Positions 17,206 through 25,565 of a stretch of DNA of 64,000 nt are shown here, one piece after another. The position numbers were made by a program, and so were the translations under genes. Origin of the DNA: Pseudomonas sp. NFIX28. Lineage in GTDB: Bacteria > Pseudomonadota > Gammaproteobacteria > Pseudomonadales > Pseudomonadaceae. The DNA is taken from assembly GCF_900107395.1 (NCBI RefSeq), contig NZ_FNPW01000012.1, positions 62,001-126,000 on the forward strand, written 5' to 3'. Position 1 is the first letter of the stretch; each line of letters starts with the position of its first letter. Under the pieces are notes generated by a model. It did no database searches, had not been told where the DNA came from, and worked only from the letters and a program-made list of their open reading frames with translations.

Positions 17206-18209
17206 CCTGGTTCACCCCTGAAGTGATCGACGTGATCCTGGCAGTCGTCAAAGCCCTGGTCATCATGCTGGCCGTGGTGGTCGCCGGTGCCCTGCTCAGC
17301 TTTGTCGAGCGTCGCCTGCTGGGCTGGTGGCAGGACCGCTACGGTCCGAACCGCGTCGGCCCGTTCGGCATGTTCCAGATCGCTGCCGACATGCTGAAGA
17401 TGTTCTTCAAGGAAGACTGGACCCCGCCGTTTGCCGACAAGGTGATCTTCACCCTGGCACCGGTCGTGGCCATGAGCGCCTTGCTGATCGCTTTCGCGAT
17501 CATCCCGATCACCCCGACCTGGGGCGTGGCGGACCTGAACATCGGCCTGCTGTTCTTCTTCGCCATGGCCGGCCTGTCGGTGTACGCGGTGCTGTTCGCC
17601 GGCTGGTCGAGCAACAACAAGTTCGCCCTGCTCGGCAGCCTGCGTGCCTCGGCCCAGACCGTGTCCTATGAAGTATTCATGGGCCTGGCACTGATGGGCA
17701 TCGTGGCCCAGGTCGGTTCGTTCAACATGCGCGACATCGTCGACTACCAGGCGCAGAACCTGTGGTTCATCATTCCGCAGTTCTTCGGCTTCTGTACCTT
17801 CTTCATCGCTGGCGTGGCCGTGACTCACCGTCACCCGTTCGACCAGCCGGAAGCGGAACAGGAACTGGCCGACGGTTACCACATTGAATACGCCGGCATG
17901 AAATGGGGCATGTTCTTCGTTGGCGAGTACATCGGCATCATCCTGATCTCGGCACTGCTGGTCACCCTGTTCTTCGGTGGCTGGCACGGTCCGTTCGGCA
18001 TCCTGCCGCAACTGTCCTTCGTCTGGTTCGCCTTGAAGACCGCGTTCTTCATCATGCTGTTCATCCTGCTGCGCGCGTCCATCCCGCGTCCGCGTTATGA
18101 CCAGGTGATGGACTTCAGCTGGAAATTCTGCCTGCCGCTGACCCTGATCAATTTGCTGGTGACCGCTGCGCTTGTGTTGTTGAACACGCCAGCGGGCGCG
18201 GTTCAGTGA
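17202..18209 (+). CDS. nuoH: NADH-quinone oxidoreductase subunit H
   Basis: A 335-residue inner-membrane subunit with eight predicted helices that forms the quinone chamber with NuoB and NuoD. Conserved segments: the ERRLLGWWQDRYGPNRVGP loop near residues 29-47 and the acidic/aromatic loop PEAEQELADGYHIEYAGMKW around residue 215. The four-base overlap with nuoG indicates coupled translation. Confidence 0.98.
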   Translation: MTWFTPEVIDVILAVVKALVIMLAVVVAGALLSFVERRLLGWWQDRYGPNRVGPFGMFQIAADMLKMFFKEDWTPPFADKVIFTLAPVVAMSALLIAFAIIPITPTWGVADLNIGLLFFFAMAGLSVYAVLFAGWSSNNKFALLGSLRASAQTVSYEVFMGLALMGIVAQVGSFNMRDIVDYQAQNLWFIIPQFFGFCTFFIAGVAVTHRHPFDQPEAEQELADGYHIEYAGMKWGMFFVGEYIGIILISALLVTLFFGGWHGPFGILPQLSFVWFALKTAFFIMLFILLRASIPRPRYDQVMDFSWKFCLPLTLINLLVTAALVLLNTPAGAVQ

Positions 18210-18220
18210 GGATTTGACCC

Positions 18221-18769
18221 ATGTTCAAATATATTGGCGACATCGTTAAGGGTACTGGTACCCAACTGCGCAGCCTGGTGATGGTCTTCGGCCATGGCTT
18301 TCGCAAGCGCGACACCCTGCAATACCCGGAAGAGCCGGTCTACCTGCCGCCACGCTACCGTGGCCGCATCGTGCTGACCCGCGACCCCGATGGCGAAGAG
18401 CGCTGTGTAGCCTGCAACCTGTGCGCCGTGGCGTGCCCGGTGGGCTGCATCTCGCTGCAGAAAGCTGAAACCGAAGACGGTCGCTGGTACCCGGACTTCT
18501 TCCGCATCAACTTCTCGCGTTGCATCTTCTGCGGCCTCTGCGAGGAAGCCTGCCCGACCACCGCGATCCAGCTGACCCCGGATTTCGAGATGGCCGAGTT
18601 CAAACGTCAGGATCTGGTTTACGAGAAAGAAGATCTGCTGATCTCCGGCCCCGGAAAGAACCCTGATTACAACTTCTATCGTGTTGCAGGTATGGCCATT
18701 GCCGGTAAGCCAAAAGGCTCCGCGCAAAACGAAGCCGAGCCGATCAACGTGAAGAGCTTGCTGCCTTAA
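18221..18769 (+). CDS. nuoI: NADH-quinone oxidoreductase subunit I
   Basis: A 182-residue ferredoxin-like subunit carrying clusters N6a and N6b. Two complete C-x2-C-x2-C-x3-CP motifs are seen: CVACNLCAVACP and CIFCGLCEEACP. It bridges the peripheral arm to the quinone site. Spacing to nuoH is 11 bases and to nuoJ nine bases. Confidence 0.98.
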   Translation: MFKYIGDIVKGTGTQLRSLVMVFGHGFRKRDTLQYPEEPVYLPPRYRGRIVLTRDPDGEERCVACNLCAVACPVGCISLQKAETEDGRWYPDFFRINFSRCIFCGLCEEACPTTAIQLTPDFEMAEFKRQDLVYEKEDLLISGPGKNPDYNFYRVAGMAIAGKPKGSAQNEAEPINVKSLLP

Positions 18770-18778
18770 GGAAGAAAG

Positions 18779-19279
18779 ATGGAATTCGCTTTCTATTTCG
18801 CGTCAGGTGTCGCCGTTGTTTCCACGCTGCGCGTGGTCACCAACACCAACCCTGTACACGCCCTGCTCTACCTGATCATTTCGCTGATCGCCGTGGCGAT
18901 GACGTTCTTCAGCCTCGGCGCGCCGTTCGCCGGTGTGCTGGAAGTGATCGCCTACGCCGGCGCCATCATGGTGCTGTTCGTGTTCGTGGTGATGATGCTG
19001 AACCTGGGGCCTGCCTCGGTTCAGCAGGAACGCATCTGGCTCAAGCCGGGAATCTGGCTGGGGCCGGTGGCGCTCGCCGCCCTGCTGCTGGTGGAACTGC
19101 TGTACGTGCTGTTCAGCCACCAGAGCGGTACCGGTATCGGCCACACCACCGTGGACGCCAAGGCCGTGGGCATCAGCCTGTTCGGTCCTTATCTGCTGGT
19201 GGTCGAACTCGCCTCGATGCTGCTGCTCGCCGCAGCGGTCACGGCGTTCCACCTGGGCCGCAACGAGGCGAAGGAGTAA
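18779..19279 (+). CDS. nuoJ: NADH-quinone oxidoreductase subunit J
   Basis: A 166-residue integral membrane subunit (ND6 homologue) with five hydrophobic segments. It has the conserved third-helix stretch EVIAYAGAIMVLFVFVVMML, which contains the pi-bulge region tied to proton pumping. The ATG follows AAGGAAG at 18769-18775. Confidence 0.97.
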   Translation: MEFAFYFASGVAVVSTLRVVTNTNPVHALLYLIISLIAVAMTFFSLGAPFAGVLEVIAYAGAIMVLFVFVVMMLNLGPASVQQERIWLKPGIWLGPVALAALLLVELLYVLFSHQSGTGIGHTTVDAKAVGISLFGPYLLVVELASMLLLAAAVTAFHLGRNEAKE

Positions 19280-19283
19280 GACC

Positions 19284-19601
19284 ATGCCTACTATCGGAAC
19301 TATCCCTCTAGAGCATGGCCTGGCCGTAGCCGGCATCCTGTTCTGCCTCGGCCTGGTCGGCCTGATGGTGCGCCGCAACATTCTCTTCGTGCTGATGAGC
19401 CTGGAGGTAATGATGAACGCCTCCGCCTTGGCCTTCATCGTCGCCGGTAGTCGCTGGGCGCAGCCGGATGGACAGGTCATGTTCATCCTGGTGATCAGCC
19501 TGGCAGCCGCCGAGGCCAGTATTGGCCTGGCGATTCTGTTGCAGCTGTATCGCCGCTTCCACACTCTCGATATCGACGCTGCCAGCGAGATGCGCGGATG
19601 A
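19284..19601 (+). CDS. nuoK: NADH-quinone oxidoreductase subunit K
   Basis: A 105-residue, three-helix antiporter-like subunit (ND4L homologue). Membrane-embedded glutamates needed for proton transfer are visible in MSLEVMMNA (second helix) and AAAEASIGLAILL (third helix). Its stop overlaps the nuoL start by four bases. Confidence 0.97.
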   Translation: MPTIGTIPLEHGLAVAGILFCLGLVGLMVRRNILFVLMSLEVMMNASALAFIVAGSRWAQPDGQVMFILVISLAAAEASIGLAILLQLYRRFHTLDIDAASEMRG

Positions 19602-21451
19602 ACCTTCTCTATCTGACTTTCCTGTTCCCCCTAATCGGTTTCCTGCTGCTGTCGTTCTCCCGTGGACGCATCTCGGAAAACCTTGCCGCCCTGATCGGCG
19701 TCGGCTCCGTCGGCCTGTCGGCGATTGTCGCGGCCTATGTGATCTGGCAATTCAACGTCGCCCCGCCCGAAGGCGGCCACTACACCCAGGTGCTGTGGCA
19801 GTGGATGACCGTAGGCGACTTCAAGCCGACCTTCGCGCTGTACCTGGACGGCTTGTCCGTGACCATGCTCGGCGTGGTGGTGGGCGTGGGTTTCCTGATC
19901 CACCTGTTCGCGTCCTGGTACATGCGCGGTGAAGAGGGTTATTCGCGCTTCTTCGCCTACACCAACCTGTTCATCGCCAGCATGCTGTTCCTGGTGCTCG
20001 GCGACGACCTGTTGTTCCTGTACTTCGGTTGGGAAGGCGTGGGCCTGTGTTCGTACCTGCTGATCGGTTTCTACTACAGCAACCGCACCAACGGTAACGC
20101 GGCGCTCAAGGCCTTTATCGTCACCCGCATCGGCGACGTGTTCATGGCCATCGGCCTGTTCATCCTGTACCAGCAGCTGGGCACCCTGAATATCCAGCAA
20201 CTGCTGGTCGCGGCGCCTGCGAAGTTCCAGGCCGGCGACTTCTGGATCGTCCTGGCAACCCTGATGCTGCTGGGTGGCGCGGTCGGTAAATCCGCCCAAC
20301 TGCCGCTGCAGACCTGGCTGGCGGACGCAATGGCCGGTCCTACCCCGGTTTCGGCACTGATCCACGCCGCAACCATGGTGACCGCCGGCGTCTACCTGAT
20401 CGCCCGTACCCACGGCCTGTTCGCCCTGGCGCCGGACATCCTGCACCTGGTGGGTGTCGTCGGTGGCGTGACCCTGGTCCTGGCCGGCTTCGCCGCGCTG
20501 GTGCAGACCGACATCAAGCGGATCCTCGCCTACTCGACCATGAGCCAGATCGGCTACATGTTCCTAGCCCTGGGCGTAGGTGCCTGGGACGGCGCGATCT
20601 TCCACCTGATGACCCACGCCTTTTTCAAGGCGCTGTTGTTCCTTGCTTCCGGTGCGGTGATCGTTGCCTGCCACCATGAGCAGAACATCTTCAAGATGGG
20701 CGGCCTGTGGAAGAAACTGCCGTTGGCCTACGCCAGCTTCATCGTGGGTGGCGCGGCCCTGGCGGCTCTGCCGCTGGTCACCGCCGGTTTCTACTCCAAG
20801 GACGAGATCCTCTGGGAAGCCTTTGCCAGCGGTAACCACGGCCTGCTGTACGCCGGTCTGGTTGGTGCGTTCATGACCTCGCTGTACACCTTCCGCCTGA
20901 TCTTCATCACCTTCCACGGTGAAGCCAAGACCGAAGCCCACGCCGGCCATGGCATCAGCCACTGGCTGCCGCTGTCGGTGCTGATCATTCTGTCGACCGC
21001 GGTCGGCGCCATGATCACCCCGCCGCTGCACGGCGTGCTGCCACAAAGCGTCGGCCATGCCGGCGGCGAAGCCAAGCACAGCCTGGAACTGGCGTCTGGC
21101 GCCATCGCCATCGCCGGTATCCTGCTGGCCGCGCTGCTGTTCCTCGGCAAGCGTCGCTTCGTCACCGCCATCGCCAACAGCGGCATCGGCCGCCTCCTCT
21201 CGGCCTGGTGGTTCGCTGCCTGGGGCTTCGACTGGATCTACGACAAACTGTTCGTCAAGCCATATCTGGCGATCAGCCATGTACTGCGCAAAGACCCGCT
21301 CGACCAGACCATCGGTCTGATCCCGCGCCTGGCCAAAGGGGGTCACAACTCCCTGAGCCGTACGGAAACCGGTCAACTGCGTTGGTACGCCGCCTCGATG
21401 GCTGCTGGTGCCGTGCTGGTTATCGGCGCCGTCGTGCTGGTAGCGGTCTGA
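19598..21451 (+). CDS. nuoL: NADH-quinone oxidoreductase subunit L
   Basis: A 617-residue Mrp-antiporter-like subunit at the distal end of the membrane arm, with the long C-terminal lateral helix. Conserved elements: GWEGVGLCSYLLIGFYY (with the key Glu), KSAQLPLQTWLADAMAGPTPVSALIHAATMV (split blocks around residues 230-260) and MTHAFFKALLFLASG. Length matches full-size NuoL. Confidence 0.98.
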   Translation: MNLLYLTFLFPLIGFLLLSFSRGRISENLAALIGVGSVGLSAIVAAYVIWQFNVAPPEGGHYTQVLWQWMTVGDFKPTFALYLDGLSVTMLGVVVGVGFLIHLFASWYMRGEEGYSRFFAYTNLFIASMLFLVLGDDLLFLYFGWEGVGLCSYLLIGFYYSNRTNGNAALKAFIVTRIGDVFMAIGLFILYQQLGTLNIQQLLVAAPAKFQAGDFWIVLATLMLLGGAVGKSAQLPLQTWLADAMAGPTPVSALIHAATMVTAGVYLIARTHGLFALAPDILHLVGVVGGVTLVLAGFAALVQTDIKRILAYSTMSQIGYMFLALGVGAWDGAIFHLMTHAFFKALLFLASGAVIVACHHEQNIFKMGGLWKKLPLAYASFIVGGAALAALPLVTAGFYSKDEILWEAFASGNHGLLYAGLVGAFMTSLYTFRLIFITFHGEAKTEAHAGHGISHWLPLSVLIILSTAVGAMITPPLHGVLPQSVGHAGGEAKHSLELASGAIAIAGILLAALLFLGKRRFVTAIANSGIGRLLSAWWFAAWGFDWIYDKLFVKPYLAISHVLRKDPLDQTIGLIPRLAKGGHNSLSRTETGQLRWYAASMAAGAVLVIGAVVLVAV

Positions 21452-21490
21452 TATGAACCTTGCGAACTTGCGAAAGGAATTGAGCCCGTC

Positions 21491-23023
21491 ATGATTCTGC
21501 CTTGGCTAATCCTGATCCCCTTCATCGGCGGCCTGCTGTGCTGGATGGGTGAGCGCTTCGGCGCCACCCTCCCCCGCTGGATTGCGCTGCTGACCATGTC
21601 CCTGGAACTCGCTCTCGGCCTCTGGCTGTGGGCCCATGGCGACTATTCATTCGCTCCGGCACCGGGTGCCGATCCGACCTGGACCCTGGAGTTCAAGCAC
21701 GTCTGGATCGAGCGCTTCGGCATCAACGTGCACCTGGCCCTCGATGGCCTGTCGCTGTTGATGATCCTGCTGACCGGCCTTCTGGGCGTGCTGTCGGTCC
21801 TCTGCTCCTGGAAAGAGATTCAGCGTCACGTGGGCTTCTTCCACCTGAACCTGATGTGGATCCTGGGCGGCGTCGTCGGCGTGTTCCTCGCCCTCGACCT
21901 GTTCATGTTCTTCTTCTTCTGGGAAATGATGCTGGTGCCGATGTATTTCCTCATCGCGCTCTGGGGTCATAGTTCTTCGGACGGCAAGAAAACCCGGATC
22001 TACGCCGCGACCAAGTTCTTCATCTTCACTCAGGCTTCCGGCCTGATCATGCTGGTGGCGATCCTCGGTCTGGTGCTGGTCAACTTCAACGACACCGGCG
22101 TGATTACCTTCAACTACGCCGACCTGTTGAAGACCAAGATGTCGACCACCACCGAATACGTGCTGATGCTCGGCTTCTTCATCGCCTTCGCGGTGAAACT
22201 GCCGGTGGTACCGTTCCACTCCTGGCTGCCGGATGCCCACGCCCAGGCGCCGACCGCCGGTTCCGTCGACCTCGCCGGTATCTTGCTGAAGACCGCGGCC
22301 TACGGCCTGCTGCGTTTCGCCCTGCCGCTGTTCCCGAATGCCTCGGCCGAGTTCGCGCCGATCGCCATGACCCTGGGTCTGATCGGGATCTTCTACGGCG
22401 CCTTCCTGGCCTTCGCCCAGACCGACATCAAGCGTCTGATCGCGTTCTCCAGCGTTTCGCACATGGGCTTCGTGCTGATCGGCATCTACTCCGGCAGCCA
22501 GCAGGCCCTGCAAGGCGCGGTGATCCAGATGCTGGCCCATGGCCTGTCGGCGGCGGCACTGTTTATCCTCAGCGGCCAGCTGTACGAGCGCACCCACACC
22601 CGCGACATGCGTGAAATGGGCGGCCTGTGGTCGAAGATCGCCTACCTGCCGGCCATCAGCCTGTTCTTCGCCGCGGCGTCGCTGGGCCTGCCGGGTACCG
22701 GCAACTTCGTCGGCGAGTTCCTGATCCTGATCGGCACCTTCGCCAGCGCGCCTTGGATCACTGCCATCGCGACGTCCGGCCTGGTGTTCGGTTCGGTCTA
22801 CTCGCTGATCATGATCCACCGTGCCTACTTCGGCCCGGCAAAGTCGGACGCGGTCCTGCATGGCATGGATGCTCGCGAACTGATCATGGTGCTCGGCCTG
22901 GCAGCGCTGCTGGTGTACCTCGGCGTCTATCCGCAACCGTTCCTCGATACCTCTGCCGCTACGATGAGTGGCGTGCAGCAATGGCTCGGTACCGCCTTCA
23001 CTCAACTCGCTTCGGCCCGGTAA
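21491..23023 (+). CDS. nuoM: NADH-quinone oxidoreductase subunit M
   Basis: A 510-residue antiporter-like membrane subunit (ND4 homologue). The conserved FFFFWEMMLVPMYFLIALWG segment carries the essential Glu, and KLPVVPFHSWLPDAHAQAPT the essential Lys. The histidine-bearing MLAHGLSAAALF segment is also present. A 39-base gap follows nuoL. The start is preceded by GAAAGGAATTGAG. Confidence 0.98.
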   Translation: MILPWLILIPFIGGLLCWMGERFGATLPRWIALLTMSLELALGLWLWAHGDYSFAPAPGADPTWTLEFKHVWIERFGINVHLALDGLSLLMILLTGLLGVLSVLCSWKEIQRHVGFFHLNLMWILGGVVGVFLALDLFMFFFFWEMMLVPMYFLIALWGHSSSDGKKTRIYAATKFFIFTQASGLIMLVAILGLVLVNFNDTGVITFNYADLLKTKMSTTTEYVLMLGFFIAFAVKLPVVPFHSWLPDAHAQAPTAGSVDLAGILLKTAAYGLLRFALPLFPNASAEFAPIAMTLGLIGIFYGAFLAFAQTDIKRLIAFSSVSHMGFVLIGIYSGSQQALQGAVIQMLAHGLSAAALFILSGQLYERTHTRDMREMGGLWSKIAYLPAISLFFAAASLGLPGTGNFVGEFLILIGTFASAPWITAIATSGLVFGSVYSLIMIHRAYFGPAKSDAVLHGMDARELIMVLGLAALLVYLGVYPQPFLDTSAATMSGVQQWLGTAFTQLASAR

Positions 23024-23030
23024 GAGCGCT

Positions 23031-24494
23031 ATGGACTTTACGATTCAACACTTTATTGCGCTTGCGCCGCTGTTGATCACCAGCCTCACCATCATTGTGG
23101 TGATGCTGGCAATCGCCTGGCGTCGCAACCATTCGCAAACCTTCCTGCTGTCGGTCGCCGGTCTGAACCTGGCGTTGCTGTCGATCCTCCCGGCCCTGAA
23201 AGTCACCCCGCTGGCGGTGACTCCCCTGCTGCAGATCGACCAGTTCGCCTGCCTGTACATGGCACTGATCCTGGTGGCCACCCTGGCCTGCGTCACCCTC
23301 GCCCATGCCTACCTGGGCGACGGCGGCACCGGCTACCCGGGCAACCGCGAAGAACTCTACCTGCTGATCCTGATGGCCGCCGCCGGTGGCCTGGTACTGG
23401 TCAGCGCGCAGCACCTGGCCGGCCTGTTCATCGGCCTGGAGCTGCTCTCGGTTCCGGTCTACGGCCTGGTGGCTTATGCCTTCTTCAACAAGCGTTCGCT
23501 GGAAGCCGGCATCAAGTACATGGTGCTGTCGGCCGCCGGTTCCGCGTTCCTGCTGTTCGGCATGGCCCTGCTCTACGCCGAAGCCGGCAGCCTGAGCTTC
23601 AACGGCATCGGCCAGGCCCTGGCCGCGACCGGCCTGCCTAGCCCGCTGGCCCAGCTGGGCCTGGGCATGATGCTGATCGGCCTGGCGTTCAAGCTGTCGC
23701 TGGTACCTTTCCACCTGTGGACCCCGGACGTCTACGAAGGCGCCCCGGCGCCGGTGGCGGCCTTCCTGGCCACCGCGAGCAAAGTGGCGGTGTTCGCAGT
23801 GATGGTGCGTCTGTTCCAGATCTCGCCGGTTGCCAGCAGCGGTGTGTTGAACACCGTGCTGACCGTGATCGCCATTGCCTCGATCCTGTTCGGTAACCTG
23901 CTGGCGCTGACCCAGAGCAACCTCAAGCGTCTGCTGGGTTACTCGTCCATCGCTCACTTCGGTTACTTGCTGATCGCCCTGGTGGCCAGCAAAGGCCTGG
24001 CGATGGAGGCCATCGGCGTCTACCTGGTCACCTACGTGATCACCAGTCTCGGCGCCTTCGGCGTGATCACCCTGATGTCGTCGCCCTACAAGGGTCGCGA
24101 CGCGGATGCCCTGTACGAATACCGTGGCCTGTTCTGGCGCCGTCCGTACCTGACCGCCGTGCTGACCGTGATGATGCTGTCCCTGGCCGGCATCCCGCTG
24201 ACCGCGGGCTTCATCGGCAAGTTCTACATCATCGCCACCGGTGTCGAAGCGCACCAATGGTGGCTGGTCGGCTCCCTGGTACTGGGCAGCGCCATCGGCG
24301 TGTTCTACTACCTGCGCGTCATGGTCACCCTGTACCTGATCGAGCCGAATCTGCGCCGCGTCGACGCCCAGCTGCACTGGGAACAGAAAGCCGGCGGCGT
24401 GATGCTGCTGGCCATCGCGGTCCTGGCGTTCTTCCTCGGCGTCTACCCACAGCCATTGCTGATCCTGGTCCAGCAATCCGGCCTGGCGGGCTGA
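23031..24494 (+). CDS. nuoN: NADH-quinone oxidoreductase subunit N
   Basis: A 487-residue antiporter-like membrane subunit (ND2 homologue), the last gene of the operon. Motifs: GLFIGLELLSVPVYGLVAY with the proton-channel Glu, AFKLSLVPFHLWTPDVYEGAP with the Lys, and LLGYSSIAHFGYLL. The ATG at 23031 is seven bases after the nuoM stop. An upstream in-frame extension inside nuoM is rejected. Confidence 0.98.
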   Translation: MDFTIQHFIALAPLLITSLTIIVVMLAIAWRRNHSQTFLLSVAGLNLALLSILPALKVTPLAVTPLLQIDQFACLYMALILVATLACVTLAHAYLGDGGTGYPGNREELYLLILMAAAGGLVLVSAQHLAGLFIGLELLSVPVYGLVAYAFFNKRSLEAGIKYMVLSAAGSAFLLFGMALLYAEAGSLSFNGIGQALAATGLPSPLAQLGLGMMLIGLAFKLSLVPFHLWTPDVYEGAPAPVAAFLATASKVAVFAVMVRLFQISPVASSGVLNTVLTVIAIASILFGNLLALTQSNLKRLLGYSSIAHFGYLLIALVASKGLAMEAIGVYLVTYVITSLGAFGVITLMSSPYKGRDADALYEYRGLFWRRPYLTAVLTVMMLSLAGIPLTAGFIGKFYIIATGVEAHQWWLVGSLVLGSAIGVFYYLRVMVTLYLIEPNLRRVDAQLHWEQKAGGVMLLAIAVLAFFLGVYPQPLLILVQQSGLAG

Positions 24495-24520
24495 TCGCTC
24501 AAGCAGCACCCGCGGTAAAA

Positions 24521-24552
24521 CAAGACGGCGCCTTCGGGCGCCGTTTTGTTTT
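24521..24552 (+). terminator. Terminator of the nuo operon
   Basis: The perfect stem ACGGCGCC-TTCG-GGCGCCGT is flanked by AAAACAAG on the left and TTTGTTTT on the right. It lies 27 bases after the nuoN stop and could also stop transcription from the right. Confidence 0.95.
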
Positions 24553-24679
24553 GCAGAGAAAATCCCCTCCCCTTCCTTCTGAAAGGAATTGCCTTTCAGG
24601 CTTTACAGACACGTCCTACCTCTAATCCTGCTTGCGAAGTCTAAGGTCATTAAAGGCGACGAGCGTCATGCGCAAGACC

Positions 24680-24709
24680 TTGACCTCTTGATCTATCCAA
24701 TCAAATATA
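24680..24709 (+). promoter_or_regulatory. Candidate promoter of the toxin-antitoxin pair
   Basis: TTGACC (24680-24685) is followed after 17-18 bases by AAATAT/AATATA in the AT-rich run TCAAATATATACG, about 20 bases before the toxin start. Confidence 0.5.
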
Positions 24710-24730
24710 TACGCAGGTTACGTACAGAGC

Positions 24731-25081
24731 ATGGACGCACTTTTTATCGAGCTACCCCCGTTCCAGCGCTATCGACAGGACTATCTGGACGACGAGCTTT
24801 TTCGTAGCCTGCAGCTTGAATTGCTCAAAGCCCCCGAAGCCGGAGATCTCATCGAGGGAACCGGTGGCTTGCGCAAGATCCGTTTTGTCGATGAGCGAAG
24901 GCACAAGGGCAAACGCGGCGGGATCCGGGTGATCTATTACTGGTGGTCCGGAGGCGCCCAGTTCTGGCTCTTCACCCTTTACGCAAAGAACGAGCAGAAC
25001 GACCTGACACCCCAACAGAAAAAACTGCTCAAGCAACTGTTGAACAGAGAAGTCGAGGCAAGGACCCATCATGAAACGTGA
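24731..25081 (+). CDS. RelE/HigB-like toxin of a type II toxin-antitoxin system
   Basis: A 116-residue RelE-superfamily protein. Diagnostic segments: the DLIEGTGGLRKIRF core, the basic stretch DERRHKGKRGGIRVIYYWW, and the C-terminal strand FWLFTLYAKNEQNDL. Family members are ribosome-dependent or free mRNA endonucleases that act when the antitoxin is lost. The gene order is toxin first, then antitoxin, as in higBA-type and NadS-linked pairs. The reading frames overlap by 11 bases. The ribosome site is weak (CAGAG). Activity has to be inferred from the family; key basic residues are present. Confidence 0.88.
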   Translation: MDALFIELPPFQRYRQDYLDDELFRSLQLELLKAPEAGDLIEGTGGLRKIRFVDERRHKGKRGGIRVIYYWWSGGAQFWLFTLYAKNEQNDLTPQQKKLLKQLLNREVEARTHHET

Positions 25082-25385
25082 CATCTTTTCCGAACTGGTC
25101 GAAGGTTTCGACGCCCTGGCCAAAGAGCGCCAAGGCAAGGTCACGCTGCGCAGCCACAAGGTCAAGCTGAGTGCATTGCTACCGATCACCGCCGAAGAAG
25201 TGCTGGCAGTGCGCGAACAGCTGAACCTGTCCAGATCGGTATTTGCCATGTACCTGCGCACCAATACCCGGACCCTGGAGAACTGGGAGCAAGGACGGGC
25301 AAAACCCAACGCTCAGGCCACCACCCTGATCCGCCTGGTACAGCGTTTTCCCGATACGGTGGAGCGCCTGGCAGCACTGGCCTGA
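25071..25385 (+). CDS. NadS-type/HigA-like antitoxin with XRE helix-turn-helix
   Basis: This encodes 104 residues. The C-terminal half is an XRE-type DNA-binding domain (ITAEEVLAVREQLNLSRS, then TRTLENWEQGRAKPN, about residues 38-83). The N-terminal half (SELVEGFDALAKERQGKVTLRSHKV) is the usual toxin-facing segment. It presumably neutralises the adjoining toxin and represses their shared promoter. The 11-base overlap with the toxin gene supports coupled translation. No clear operator palindrome was identified. Confidence 0.88.
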   Translation: MKRDIFSELVEGFDALAKERQGKVTLRSHKVKLSALLPITAEEVLAVREQLNLSRSVFAMYLRTNTRTLENWEQGRAKPNAQATTLIRLVQRFPDTVERLAALA

Positions 25386-25410
25386 AGACCTGCGGCGGTT
25401 CGAGGGACAT

Positions 25411-25437
25411 CATCGCGGGCAAGCCTCGCTCCTACCG
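25411..25437. repeat. Solitary REP sequence
   Basis: ATCGCGGGCAAGCCTCGCTC followed by CTACC is the standard REP unit seen at several other places in the window. It lies between the antitoxin and the ABC operon end. Confidence 0.75.
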
Positions 25438-25511
25438 GCAAGCGGCGTTACGTGATCCTTCGACATCAGGTCTTCCCACGACAGCGATTACCCTGACAGC
25501 ACAACAACCAC

Positions 25512-25545
25512 TCCCAAAACACAACGGCACCCGAAGGTGCCGTTG
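25512..25545 (-). terminator. Terminator of the minus-strand ABC transporter operon
   Basis: The stem CAACGGCACC/GGTGCCGTTG has a short CGAA loop. On the minus strand it is followed by TGTGTTTTGGG, about 20 bases past the stop of the binding-protein gene. Confidence 0.75.
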
Positions 25546-25565
25546 CGCATTGCAGCGCCCACAAT

